Shown here piece by piece: positions 53,779-62,384 of a DNA stretch of 64,000 nucleotides (position 1 is the stretch's first letter; the number at the start of each line of letters is the position of its first letter). Source of the DNA: Azonexus fungiphilus (lineage in GTDB: Bacteria > Pseudomonadota > Gammaproteobacteria > Burkholderiales > Rhodocyclaceae); assembly GCF_003634965.1 (NCBI RefSeq), contig NZ_RBXP01000016.1, forward strand, positions 42,935-106,934, read 5' to 3'. Below the pieces are notes generated by a model that saw only the letters and a program-made list of their open reading frames with translations, did no database searches and was not told the origin of the DNA. A program made the position numbers and the translations under genes.

Positions 53779-55912
53779 GCTTGGCCTCCTTGTCCCGAAC
53801 CAGCGGCAGGCGGATGTCGATCCGCGCCCCGCCGGTCGGTGCATTGCTGATTTCTATACTACCCTGATGCTCATCGACGATCTTCCTGACGATGGGCAAT
53901 CCCAATCCGGTCCCGCGCGCCTTGGTCGTCACGTAGGGCTCGAAGATGCGCGGCAGCAGTTCGACCGGAAAGCCCGGTCCGTTGTCGGCGATGAGCAGCC
54001 GGGCGCAACGCCCGACGATCTCGGTGGTGATGCCGACGCGACCGTCGGTGCGGCCTTCGAGCGCGTCCTCGGCGTTGCGCAGCAGGTTGTGGATGATCTG
54101 GCGCAGCTGTGTCGCATCGCCGAGCACCGGCGGCAGCGCCTCGCCCAGGCTGAGCTCGAACCGTACCGCCGAGCTTTCGTAGAGCCCGAGCACCTCGCCG
54201 AGCAGCCCGTTGAGGTCGAGGGGCGCCACTTCCGGCGCCGGCATCCGGGCGTAGTCGCGGAAATCGTCGACCATCCGCTTCATCGCCTGGACCTGGGCGA
54301 TGATCGTCTGCGTGCCGCGCGCCAGCATCTCGGCGTCGCCGTTGGCCAGCTTGCTCGCCAGCTTGTGCTGCAGGCGCTCGGCCGAGAGCTGGATCGGCGT
54401 CAGCGGATTCTTGATCTCGTGCGCCAGGCGGCGGGCAACTTCGCCCCAGGCGGCGCTGCGCTGGGCGGCGATCAGCCGGGTGACGTCGTCGAAGACGACG
54501 ACATCACCGCCACCGCTGGCTTCCGGCAGGCGCGAGGCGCGCAGCAGCAGTACCTGCGGCATGCCGTTCGGGCGCTCGAGTTCGAGCTGGGCCTGCCATT
54601 CCGGCTCGCCGCTGGCGGCAAAGCTGGCACGGATGAACTCGCCGAGCAGCTGCTGGCGCGGCCAGGCTTCCGGCGCCAGACCGATCAGGCCGGAAAAATC
54701 GTCGTCGAGAATCGTCAGCGCGCCCTCGTTGACCGTGCGCAACAGGAAATTGCGGTCGAAGACCAGCACCCCGGCCGAGAGGTTGGCAAGAATCGACTCG
54801 AGATAGCCGCGCGCCGATTCCAGCTCGCTGCGGTGACGGTCGGTTTCCCGGCGGGCGTCGTCGAGCTGGCGGGTCATCCGGTTGAACGACTGGGTCAGCA
54901 CACCGAGCTCGTCGCCGCTATAGACCGCCTGGCGCTGCGAGAAGTCGCCCTGGGCGACGGCCTGCGTGCCCTCGGCGAGGATGTACAGCGGCGCCACCAG
55001 CCGGCGGGCCATCCAGTAGGCCAGCGCAAAGGCGCTGAACAGCGCGACGAGCACGGTCAACGTCAGGGTCAGGGCATAAATGCGGGTCAGTCCCTGGCGC
55101 GCCAGCTGCAGTTCCTGATAGTCGCGATACACGGCCTGCACCGACTCGGCATCCAGCGCCAGGGTTTCCGGCACCTGCTGGGTCAGCTGCAGGATGCGCG
55201 GCTCGTCGAACATCTCGCGCGAACCGACCGGCATCAGCACGCGCAGGAACAGCGCCGACCCCTCGCCTTCGATCCCGCTCAGCCCCTGGGCGCTGCGCGC
55301 CTGCTTGAGCTGCGCCTGGGTCGGCAGCTCCGGCATCAGGCTGCCGAGGTCGCCGGTGGCGCTGGTCAGCAGCTGGCCGCCGACCGAGAACAACGCCGCG
55401 GTGTGCACGCTGCGATCCTCGCGCAGGCGGAACAGCGCCGAGCGCCGCGACGGTTCCGGCACGTAGGTCAGTTCGTCGGCCATGTCGCGGGCTTTCTGGG
55501 TCAGCTCGACGAGCAGCGAGTCGAGCGCCGAACGGCCGAGATGCAGGCCGGACTCGAGTGCCTTCTCGACGCGCACGTCGAACCAGCTTTCGATCGAGCG
55601 GGTGACGAACTGGACCGAGACGCCATACACCAGCGCCCCCGGAAGCACGGCGATGACGCCGAACATCAGCATCAGGCGCAGCTTCAGGCGGGCGCCGAAG
55701 ACCTGCGCCTGGTAGTCGCGCCACAGCGTGCGCAGCTGCCAGCCGACCAGGGTCACCATGCCGAGCGCGAGGACGATGTTGAGCGCGATCAGCAACGGAT
55801 AGTTGCGCGAAAAGACGACGGTATCGGCCGCCGTCGCCAGCAACAGCAGGAACCAGAGGATGCCGCCGACAGCGGCGGCCAGCGCACCGGCGGCAGCGAC
55901 GAAGCGCTTCAC
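53756..55912 (-). CDS. ntrY: NtrY-like sensor histidine kinase
   Basis: Membrane kinase of 718 residues starting with GTG at 55912, which overlaps the DUF4390 stop (GTGA). Three helices near the N-terminus (about 7-30, 40-60, 85-105) and one near 285-305 give the NtrY topology with a periplasmic loop of about 180 residues. HAMP (about 305-360) and PAS (about 375-480) domains follow, then the H box with His498 in LAHEIKNPLTPIQ, and ATPase boxes NLLRNAEDAL, DNGPGFP and GTGLGLPI. NtrYX systems respond to redox or nitrogen state in several proteobacteria; the signal here is unknown. Confidence 0.93.
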   Translation of the reverse strand: MKRFVAAAGALAAAVGGILWFLLLLATAADTVVFSRNYPLLIALNIVLALGMVTLVGWQLRTLWRDYQAQVFGARLKLRLMLMFGVIAVLPGALVYGVSVQFVTRSIESWFDVRVEKALESGLHLGRSALDSLLVELTQKARDMADELTYVPEPSRRSALFRLREDRSVHTAALFSVGGQLLTSATGDLGSLMPELPTQAQLKQARSAQGLSGIEGEGSALFLRVLMPVGSREMFDEPRILQLTQQVPETLALDAESVQAVYRDYQELQLARQGLTRIYALTLTLTVLVALFSAFALAYWMARRLVAPLYILAEGTQAVAQGDFSQRQAVYSGDELGVLTQSFNRMTRQLDDARRETDRHRSELESARGYLESILANLSAGVLVFDRNFLLRTVNEGALTILDDDFSGLIGLAPEAWPRQQLLGEFIRASFAASGEPEWQAQLELERPNGMPQVLLLRASRLPEASGGGDVVVFDDVTRLIAAQRSAAWGEVARRLAHEIKNPLTPIQLSAERLQHKLASKLANGDAEMLARGTQTIIAQVQAMKRMVDDFRDYARMPAPEVAPLDLNGLLGEVLGLYESSAVRFELSLGEALPPVLGDATQLRQIIHNLLRNAEDALEGRTDGRVGITTEIVGRCARLLIADNGPGFPVELLPRIFEPYVTTKARGTGLGLPIVRKIVDEHQGSIEISNAPTGGARIDIRLPLVRDKEAKHGNHSGR

Positions 55913-56517
55913 TTGTCCTCCCCGGCCGGCAGCGGCGGCAGGGTCGCTTGCCAGGTCTTGAAGTCGCCGGCCAGCGTCCATTCCTTGTTGCCCAGCGCAC
56001 TGATCTGGAACGGCCGCGGCAACTGGGCGACGTCGAGGCGCAGGCGCAGCGCCGCCAGGTAGCTGCCGCCGGCGACGACGCCGCGTTCGTCCTTGTCGAT
56101 GACCAGCCAGTGGCGCAGGCGGCGGAGCACGCCGAGGGCCTCGCCGAGCGTCTCGAACGACTGGTGCAGGCCGCCGGTGCTGAGCCGGTACTGGCGCGTC
56201 AGCGCATGGTAGGACAGGCGGTAGGTCTGGCTGCGCGTCACCAGCTTCTCGTCGAACCAGTACCAGCGTTCGCGGCCGAGTTCGAAATCGGCGACGAAAT
56301 AGAGCACGACGCCGCGGTTGACGGCTTCCTCGAGGCGTGAATTGAGTTCGAAGCGGAAATCGGCGGCGAGCACGTAGCCGTCGTCGCTGGCCGTCAACTG
56401 CGGGTTGGCGACCTCGATTTCCGCGGTCCACGCCAGCGCCGGCACGAAAACCAGCAGCAGCAACCAGCGCCGCAGGCGTTCAAGCACGCTTTTCGAGCAG
56501 GCAGTAGAAAAAGCCAT
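55909..56517 (-). CDS. DUF4390 domain protein
   Basis: A 202-residue exported protein of unknown function, found between rsmB and ntrY in many Betaproteobacteria. The hydrophobic segment LRRWLLLLVFVPALAWTA is a signal peptide, and the body starts AEIEVANPQLTASDDGYVL, the family's typical mature N-terminus. The ATG at 56517 overlaps rsmB by 38 bases; a GTG at 56487 would give a more compact signal peptide and an 8-base overlap and is equally possible. Gene order suggests a periplasmic partner of the NtrY sensor, but that is inference. Confidence 0.8.
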   Translation of the reverse strand: MAFSTACSKSVLERLRRWLLLLVFVPALAWTAEIEVANPQLTASDDGYVLAADFRFELNSRLEEAVNRGVVLYFVADFELGRERWYWFDEKLVTRSQTYRLSYHALTRQYRLSTGGLHQSFETLGEALGVLRRLRHWLVIDKDERGVVAGGSYLAALRLRLDVAQLPRPFQISALGNKEWTLAGDFKTWQATLPPLPAGEDK

Positions 56518-57739
56518 CGTGCTGCGCATCGGGAAGAAGCTGTTCCTCATGGACGATACCGACACCCGGCTGGGCGGCGGCGAAGGCCGCGATCTGCATC
56601 TGGTTTTCCGCCGGGAACACCGAACAGGTCGCGTAGAGCAGTTTACCGCCCGGCCTGAGCAGCGGCCACAGCGCGCCCAGGATCCGCTTCTGCGCCTGGG
56701 CGAAGCTGGCGATGTCGGCCTCGCGGCGCAACCACTTGGCATCCGGGTTGCGCCGGACGACACCGCTGGCGGTACACGGCACGTCGGCGAGCACCGCATC
56801 GAAGGGCCGGCCGTCCCACCAGCGCTCGGGACGCGTGCAATCGGCAGCGGTGACGCGCGCCGACAGTTGCAGCCGGCCCAGCGCTTCCTCGATGCGCCGG
56901 CAGCGGGCCGGCTTGAGGTCGAGGGCGAGCAAGTCGAGATCGGCCCGCTCGAGCAGGTGCGCAGTCTTGCCGCCGGGCGCCGCACAGGCATCGAGGACGC
57001 GGCTGCCGGGCGCCGGTGCGAGGATTTCGGCGGCCCGCTGGGCGCCGGGATCCTGGACCGAAACCAGGCCGTCGAAGAAGCCCGGCAAGCGGTCGACCGC
57101 TTGCGGCCGGGCCAGTGCTAGGCCGTCCTCGCCAACCGGCGTCGCGGCGATGTCGATGGCCGCCAGGCGGGCCAGGTAGTCGGCCCGCGCGAGGCGCCGG
57201 CGATTGACGCGCAAGCCCATCGGCGGCGCCTGGTTGCCGGCGGCGACGATGCGCTGCCAGTCGTCCGGCCAGGCCGCCTGCAGCTGACGCAACCACCAAT
57301 CGGGATGCTGGGCGACGGCGAGGCCGTCGGCGGCCAGGGCGGCGGTCAACGCCTCCTGCTGGCGCAGGAAACTGCGCAGCACGCCGTTGACCAGGCCGCG
57401 GAACTTGCCATGGAGCAGCTCGCCGGCAGCCGAGACGGCCTGATCGACAACCGTATGCACCGCTTCCGGCCGGGTTTCCAGCCGATACAGCGCGACCAGC
57501 AGCAGGGCCCGCACCTCGTCCACGGCGAGCGGCCGTTCGAGCAGGCGGGAGAGGAAGAAATCGCCGCGACCGAAGGCACGCAGGCTGCCGTAGACGAGGT
57601 CCTGGACGGCCGGCCGGGCCTGCGGGTCGACGCTGCCGAGCAGGTTGTCGGCCAGGCTCTGGCCGGCGAACACCGCCGCATCGATGCGGGCGGCCTCGCG
57701 CAGGGCATAGGCAAGGGAGTTGAAAGGCAATCGCGACAT
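56480..57739 (-). CDS. rsmB: 16S rRNA m5C967 methyltransferase
   Basis: RNA cytosine-C5 methyltransferase of 419 residues. An N-terminal NusB-like RNA-binding domain (about 1-140) is followed by the catalytic domain: cofactor motif DACAAPGGKTAHL near residues 238-250, the Pro-Cys motif in DVPCTASGVVRRNPD near 305-319, and the nucleophile Cys in YATCSVFP near 372. It is the second rRNA/initiation-type gene with fmt and def in a conserved neighbourhood, although the nuclease gene is interposed divergently. Contains a perfect 20-base palindrome at 57085-57104. Confidence 0.95.
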   Translation of the reverse strand: MSRLPFNSLAYALREAARIDAAVFAGQSLADNLLGSVDPQARPAVQDLVYGSLRAFGRGDFFLSRLLERPLAVDEVRALLLVALYRLETRPEAVHTVVDQAVSAAGELLHGKFRGLVNGVLRSFLRQQEALTAALAADGLAVAQHPDWWLRQLQAAWPDDWQRIVAAGNQAPPMGLRVNRRRLARADYLARLAAIDIAATPVGEDGLALARPQAVDRLPGFFDGLVSVQDPGAQRAAEILAPAPGSRVLDACAAPGGKTAHLLERADLDLLALDLKPARCRRIEEALGRLQLSARVTAADCTRPERWWDGRPFDAVLADVPCTASGVVRRNPDAKWLRREADIASFAQAQKRILGALWPLLRPGGKLLYATCSVFPAENQMQIAAFAAAQPGVGIVHEEQLLPDAQHDGFFYCLLEKRA

Positions 57740-57773
57740 AGGCCGCGATTATCGCACGGGGCATAATCGCGGC

Positions 57774-58670
57774 ATGCGCCCTTTGCTGATATTGCTGATC
57801 CTGATCTGTGCCAGCCCGCCGGCATTGGCCTGGAATGCCGCCGGCCATCGGCTCGCCGCGCTGATCGCCTGGCAGCAGATGAGCCCGCCGACGCGCAGCT
57901 TCGTCGCCACCGCCCTGGCCGGCCATCCCGACCACGGCCGCTGGCGCGAGAAAGCCGGCGCCGACGATCCGGCGCTGGTCTTCGCCGAGGCGTCGACCTG
58001 GGCCGACGCGATCCGCCGCGACCCGCGCTTCGCCGACGAGACGGCCCCGCCGCTGCCTGGATTCTCCGACATGGCGGCGCACGGCGACTGGCATTACGTC
58101 GATTTCGACAAGCGCGGAAAACGCGGCCGCGGGCAGATCGACCGCAAGATTCTGGAATTGCGCGAAATTTTGCGGTCGACCGTCAAAACCGAGGAAATTT
58201 CCTGGGCCCTGCCCTGGCTCGCCCACCTTGTCGGCGACCTGCACCAGCCTTTCCATGTCGGCCGCAGCGAGGATCGCGGCGGCAACAGCGTGCTCGTCGA
58301 AGACCCGGCGGCGCGGCAACCCTTCGTCAAGCTGCACGCCTGGTGGGACGACCTGCCCGGGAGCAGCGGCCTGCGCGGCAAACGCCTGCAGCGGCGCGCC
58401 GGGGAACTGCTGGCAGGACAGCCGACGCCGGAACAGGGCGAGGTCGGGCAATGGCTGCGCGAAAGCCGTCGCCTGCTGGCGCGGGCCTATCCGGCAACTC
58501 CCGGCAGTGTCAGCGCCCAGATCGACGACGACTATCGAACCTGGGCCAGCCAAACCGCTGAGCGGCGGGTGACCGAAGCCGGCTACCGGCTCGGTCGCCT
58601 GCTTGAGGAAATCCACCGCCGGCGCGTTTCACGTGAAACGGCCAGCCCTCGCCTCAAGCCGGAACGGTAA
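57774..58670 (+). CDS. S1/P1 nuclease family protein
   Basis: Zinc-dependent secreted nuclease/phosphodiesterase of 298 residues. The signal peptide ends near residue 19 (PPALA), leaving Trp20 at the mature N-terminus, which is a zinc ligand in P1-type nucleases. Further ligands are visible: H25 in AAGHRLAA, the His-Asp pair in [12 protein letters not shown] near residue 160, and LHAWWDD near residue 197. Members cut single-stranded DNA or RNA and 3'-nucleotides. The gene is on the plus strand between divergent rsmB and convergent fmt; its end overlaps fmt by 17 bases. A CATAAT box at 57762-57767 lies so close that the transcript may start at the ATG. Confidence 0.87.
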   Translation: MRPLLILLILICASPPALAWNAAGHRLAALIAWQQMSPPTRSFVATALAGHPDHGRWREKAGADDPALVFAEASTWADAIRRDPRFADETAPPLPGFSDMAAHGDWHYVDFDKRGKRGRGQIDRKILELREILRSTVKTEEISWALPWLAHLVGDLHQPFHVGRSEDRGGNSVLVEDPAARQPFVKLHAWWDDLPGSSGLRGKRLQRRAGELLAGQPTPEQGEVGQWLRESRRLLARAYPATPGSVSAQIDDDYRTWASQTAERRVTEAGYRLGRLLEEIHRRRVSRETASPRLKPER

Positions 58671-59577
58671 ACCGGTCGCCCGGCTGCAAGGGATGCCCGG
58701 CGAGGAACTCGCGCACCGGCAGGCGCTTGCCGCCGGCCTTCTGCAACTCGGTCACGGCCAGCGCCCCGCTGCCGCAGGCAACGACCACCGCCTGGCGATC
58801 GACCGCCAGGACACAGCCCGGTTCGCCCGCACCGGCCACCGGCTGTGCCGCCCACAGCTTGACCGTCTGCCCGGCGAACTGCGCCTGCGCCCCGGGAAAT
58901 GGGTTGAAGGCACGCAGGTGGCGGTCGAGCTCGGCAGCACTGCGCGTCCAGTCGATCGCCGCTTCCGCCTTCTCGATCTTGTGCGCATAGGTGACGCCTG
59001 CGGCCGGCTGCGGCGCAGCCGGCAAGGGCAGCCGGGCAAGCGCGTCGACGATGAGGCGGGCACCGCAGGCGGCGAGCTTGTCGTGCAAGCTTGCCGTGGT
59101 GTCGTCGCCGGCGATCGGGAAAGCCTCGCGCAGCAGCACCGGCCCGGTATCGAGGCCGGCTTCCATCTGCATGATGCAGACCCCGGTCTCGGCGTCGCCG
59201 GCGAGCAGCGCCCGCTGGATCGGCGCCGCACCGCGCCAGCGCGGCAACAGCGAAGCATGGATGTTGAGGCAGCCGTGGCGCGGCAGGTCGAGCACCGCCT
59301 GCGGCAGGATCAGCCCGTAGGCAGCAACGACCATGACCTCGGCCGCGAGTCCGGCCAGCCGGGCCTGCGCCTCGGCGTCCTTCAGCGACAGCGGCTGGAA
59401 GACCTCGACCCCGTGCGCCAGCGCCACCTGCTTGACGGCCGATGGCTGCAGCGCCATGCCGCGCCCGGCCGGGCGGTCGGGCTGGGTGAGCACCAGCGCC
59501 ACTTCGTGGCCGGCGGCGATGATCGCCGTCAGCGCCTGCGCCGCGAATGCCGGCGTGCCCGCGAAAATGACCTTCAT
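58654..59577 (-). CDS. fmt: Methionyl-tRNA formyltransferase
   Basis: Formylates initiator Met-tRNA using 10-formyltetrahydrofolate. Length 307 residues. The formyltransferase domain has the folate-binding signature [17 protein letters not shown] near residues 108-124 with catalytic Asn/His/Asp positions in ILPQAV...GCLNIHA and DTG, and the C-terminal OB-like tRNA domain starts with the [11 protein letters not shown] loop near 205-215. The start overlaps the def stop by four bases, so def and fmt are coupled. Confidence 0.96.
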   Translation of the reverse strand: MKVIFAGTPAFAAQALTAIIAAGHEVALVLTQPDRPAGRGMALQPSAVKQVALAHGVEVFQPLSLKDAEAQARLAGLAAEVMVVAAYGLILPQAVLDLPRHGCLNIHASLLPRWRGAAPIQRALLAGDAETGVCIMQMEAGLDTGPVLLREAFPIAGDDTTASLHDKLAACGARLIVDALARLPLPAAPQPAAGVTYAHKIEKAEAAIDWTRSAAELDRHLRAFNPFPGAQAQFAGQTVKLWAAQPVAGAGEPGCVLAVDRQAVVVACGSGALAVTELQKAGGKRLPVREFLAGHPLQPGDRFTVPA

Positions 59578-60077
59578 GCGGTGACCCGCGACTGCTTGGC
59601 CAGCTTGCTGCGAATCCGCGTCTGCTTGAGCTGCGACAGGTGGTCGACGAAGACCTTGCCGTTCAGGTGATCGATTTCATGCTGGATGCACACGGCGAGC
59701 AGGCCGTCGGCATCGAGCACCTGCGGCTGGCCGGCGAGATCGAGATAACGCACGCGGACGCGCTCGGCGCGCTCGACCTTGTCGTAGATGCCCGGAACTG
59801 ACAGACAGCCCTCCTCGCCGATCGCCAGGCCGTAGCTGTTGTCGATCTCCGGATTGACGAAGACGCGCAGTTCGTTCTTCTCTTCCGAAACGTCGATCAC
59901 CACCACCCGCTTGTGCACATCGACCTGGGTCGCGGCCAGACCGATCCCCGGCGCCTCGTACATGGTTTCGGCCATGTCGGCCGCCAGCCGGCGAATGCCA
60001 TCGTCAATTTTCGTCACCGGTGCAGCGACTTTCTTCAGACGGGGATCAGGAAAACGCAAAATGGGTAAGAGTGCCAT
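59574..60077 (-). CDS. def: Peptide deformylase
   Basis: Metalloenzyme of 167 residues that removes the formyl group from new proteins, partner step to Fmt. The three family motifs are present: GIGLAATQV near residues 45-53, EEGCLSVPG near 87-95 with the metal Cys, and QHEIDHLNG near 131-139 with the two metal His and catalytic Glu. It is divergent from the LysM gene across a 141-base gap that should hold promoters for both; a TATAAG-like -10 for def is visible on the minus strand near 60100-60110. Confidence 0.96.
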   Translation of the reverse strand: MALLPILRFPDPRLKKVAAPVTKIDDGIRRLAADMAETMYEAPGIGLAATQVDVHKRVVVIDVSEEKNELRVFVNPEIDNSYGLAIGEEGCLSVPGIYDKVERAERVRVRYLDLAGQPQVLDADGLLAVCIQHEIDHLNGKVFVDHLSQLKQTRIRSKLAKQSRVTA

Positions 60078-60218
60078 GGTAAACAGGAATAAAGGCTTGC
60101 TTGCTTATAGGATTACATGCAGAATCTAAAGCAATTCTCGAGATATGAACGCGAATTGCAGACGCCGATAAGACCACACAATCTGCTGCGCGTTCCACCG
60201 GTACGTGAGGGACTACCC

Positions 60219-61241
60219 ATGGTTCGCATTATATCCGCGCTCCTCCTGGCCGCGACAGCGGCTTTCGCCACGGCCGCCGAGCCGCTGGAGCTGGTCAGCA
60301 ACCCGCCGGACCGACATGTCGTCGTCAAGGGCGACACCCTCTGGGGCATCTCCGGGAAATTCCTGCAGAAACCCTGGCGCTGGCCGGAAATCTGGCGCCT
60401 GAACAAGGATCAGATCAAGAATCCGCACCTGATCTATCCCGGCGACATCGTCTGGCTCGACCTCTCCGACGGCACGCCGCGCCTGCGCCTGGGCAAGCCG
60501 GTGGTGAATCGCCTGCAGCCCCAGGTCCACGCAACGCCGCTCGGCACCAGCATCCCGAGCATTCCCCCGAATGCGATCGAACCCTTCATCTCGCAACCGC
60601 TGATCATCGAGCAGGGCGCCGACAAGAAGGCTGCCCGCATCGTCGCCACCCAGGAAGACCGCGTCCTGCTCGGCAGCGGCGACCAGGCCTACGTCACCGG
60701 CATCCCCGATGCCAGCGTCGAGAAATGGCATGTCTTCCGCCCCGGCAAGGCGCTCACCGACCCGGAAACCGGCCAGGTCCTCGGCCATGAAGCCTTCTTC
60801 CTCGGCAACGCCCAACTGCTCCGCCCGGGCGAGCCGGCAACCCTGCGCATCACCCTGGCCAAGGAAGAGATCGCCCGCGGCGACTGGCTGCTGCCGGCGC
60901 CGCCGGCGACCATCCTGGCCTACGTGCCGCGCCAGCCGGAGCATCAGATCAAGGCCCAGGTGATGTCGATCTACGGCGCCGTCAATGAAGGCGGCCCCAG
61001 CTCGGTGGTTTCGATCAACCGCGGCAGTGCTGATGGCATCGAGCGTGGCCACGTCATCGCCCTCTATCGCAAGCGGGTTGCGCTGCACCTCGACGAGGAC
61101 GTCAAGCGCGAGACGACGGAAATTCCCGAAGAGCGCTACGGACTCGCCTTCGTCTTCCGGACCTTCGACCACATCGCCTACGCGCTGGTCGTCGAATCCT
61201 CCAAGTCGGTGCTGGTCGGCGACGGCGTGCGCAATCCGTGA
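60219..61241 (+). CDS. LysM domain protein
   Basis: Exported peptidoglycan-binding protein of 340 residues. Signal peptide of about 20 residues (FATAA). One LysM domain follows at about residues 31-80 (HVVVKGDTLWGIS ... HLIYPGDIVWL), and the rest is an unassigned beta-rich domain repeated in size among betaproteobacterial homologues. The ATG at 60219 is preferred to an upstream ATG at 60117 because only it yields a signal peptide. The stop overlaps the GTG of dprA, an arrangement seen in many Betaproteobacteria. Role is unknown beyond cell-wall binding. Confidence 0.85.
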   Translation: MVRIISALLLAATAAFATAAEPLELVSNPPDRHVVVKGDTLWGISGKFLQKPWRWPEIWRLNKDQIKNPHLIYPGDIVWLDLSDGTPRLRLGKPVVNRLQPQVHATPLGTSIPSIPPNAIEPFISQPLIIEQGADKKAARIVATQEDRVLLGSGDQAYVTGIPDASVEKWHVFRPGKALTDPETGQVLGHEAFFLGNAQLLRPGEPATLRITLAKEEIARGDWLLPAPPATILAYVPRQPEHQIKAQVMSIYGAVNEGGPSSVVSINRGSADGIERGHVIALYRKRVALHLDEDVKRETTEIPEERYGLAFVFRTFDHIAYALVVESSKSVLVGDGVRNP

Positions 61242-62305
61242 ATACCGATCCGGGCCTGGCCGACTGGCTGCGCCTGATCCTGCCCCCGGGCATCGGCGGC
61301 GAGACGCAGAGGAAGCTTCTCGCCGCTTTCGGTTTACCCGGCGCGATCTTCGCGGCCGGTCACGCTGCCGTACGCAGCGTCGTCGGCAACAAGGCCGACC
61401 TGCTTTTCGATTTTTCGTTCACCGAGGCCGTCGACCGTCACATGGCCTGGGGCGAGCAGCCCGGCCAGCACATCCTGACCCTGGCCGACGACGACTACCC
61501 ACCCGCCCTCCTTGAAATTGCCGATCCGCCCTGCCTGCTCTTCGTCCGCGGCCGCCGCGAACTGCTTGGCCGCCGGGGCATCGGCATCGTCGGCAGCCGC
61601 AACGCGACCCCGCAGGGGGTGCGCAACGCCGAGCAGTTCGCACACACCCTGGCCGGCGCCGGCTGGAGCATCATCAGCGGCCTGGCGCTGGGCATCGATG
61701 CTGCAGCCCACCGCGGAGCCCTGGCCGCCGCCGGCGATACCGTCGCGGTGATCGGCACCGGCCCCGACCGCATCTATCCGGCGCGCAACCGCGACCTGGC
61801 CCTGGCGATCGCCGAGCACGGCGCAATCGTCTCCGAATTCCCGCTCGGCACGCCGGCACTGGCCGCCAACTTCCCGCGCCGCAACCGGCTGATCGCCGGC
61901 CTGGCCCGCGGCGTCCTGGTCGTCGAAGCGGCGACCGAGAGCGGATCGCTGATCACTGCCCGGCTGGCCGGCGAACAGGGCCGCGAGGTTTTCGCGATCC
62001 CCGGCTCGATCCACTCGCCGGTCGCGCGCGGCTGCCACCGGCTGATCCGCGACGGCGCCAAACTGGTCGAGAGCGCCGCCGACATCCTTGAAGAACTCGG
62101 GCAAGCGGCAAGCCCGCCAGCCGCCCCGGCAACCGAAACGCTGCCGCCGTTGCTCGCGGCGATCGGTCACGATCCCTGCAGCCTCGACCAGCTGGTCGAA
62201 CGCAGCGGCCTCGGCGCCGAAGTCGTCCTGCCGCAGTTGCTCGACCTGGAACTCGCCGGCCGCATCGCGGTCCTTCCCGGCAACCGCTACCAGCGCCTGA
62301 ACTGA
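61238..62305 (+). CDS. dprA: DNA-processing protein DprA (Smf)
   Basis: Protects incoming single-stranded DNA and loads RecA during natural transformation. Length 355 residues, GTG start at 61238 overlapping the LysM stop. The Rossmann-like core has GIVGSRNATPQG near residues 105-116, ISGLALGIDAAAHRGAL near 144-160, and the GSLITA motif near 230. A C-terminal winged-helix-like domain follows residue 290. No other competence genes are in the window. The usual small smg gene between dprA and the topoisomerase is absent. Confidence 0.94.
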   Translation: MNTDPGLADWLRLILPPGIGGETQRKLLAAFGLPGAIFAAGHAAVRSVVGNKADLLFDFSFTEAVDRHMAWGEQPGQHILTLADDDYPPALLEIADPPCLLFVRGRRELLGRRGIGIVGSRNATPQGVRNAEQFAHTLAGAGWSIISGLALGIDAAAHRGALAAAGDTVAVIGTGPDRIYPARNRDLALAIAEHGAIVSEFPLGTPALAANFPRRNRLIAGLARGVLVVEAATESGSLITARLAGEQGREVFAIPGSIHSPVARGCHRLIRDGAKLVESAADILEELGQAASPPAAPATETLPPLLAAIGHDPCSLDQLVERSGLGAEVVLPQLLDLELAGRIAVLPGNRYQRLN

Positions 62306-62329
62306 TCCGGCGCCGTTTCGCCGGCGCCC

Positions 62330-62359
62330 TTGCCAATCCGTCCGGCGCCCACTTATCAT
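62330..62359 (+). promoter_or_regulatory. Likely sigma70 promoter of topB
   Basis: TTGCCA (62330-62335) and TATCAT (62354-62359) are 18 bases apart, four or five matches to consensus each. A GC-rich hairpin (CCGGCG and CGCCGG, 62307-62324) just upstream may end dprA transcription. Confidence 0.45.
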
Positions 62360-62384
62360 GCCCGGCACCTGACAGGCAGACCCC

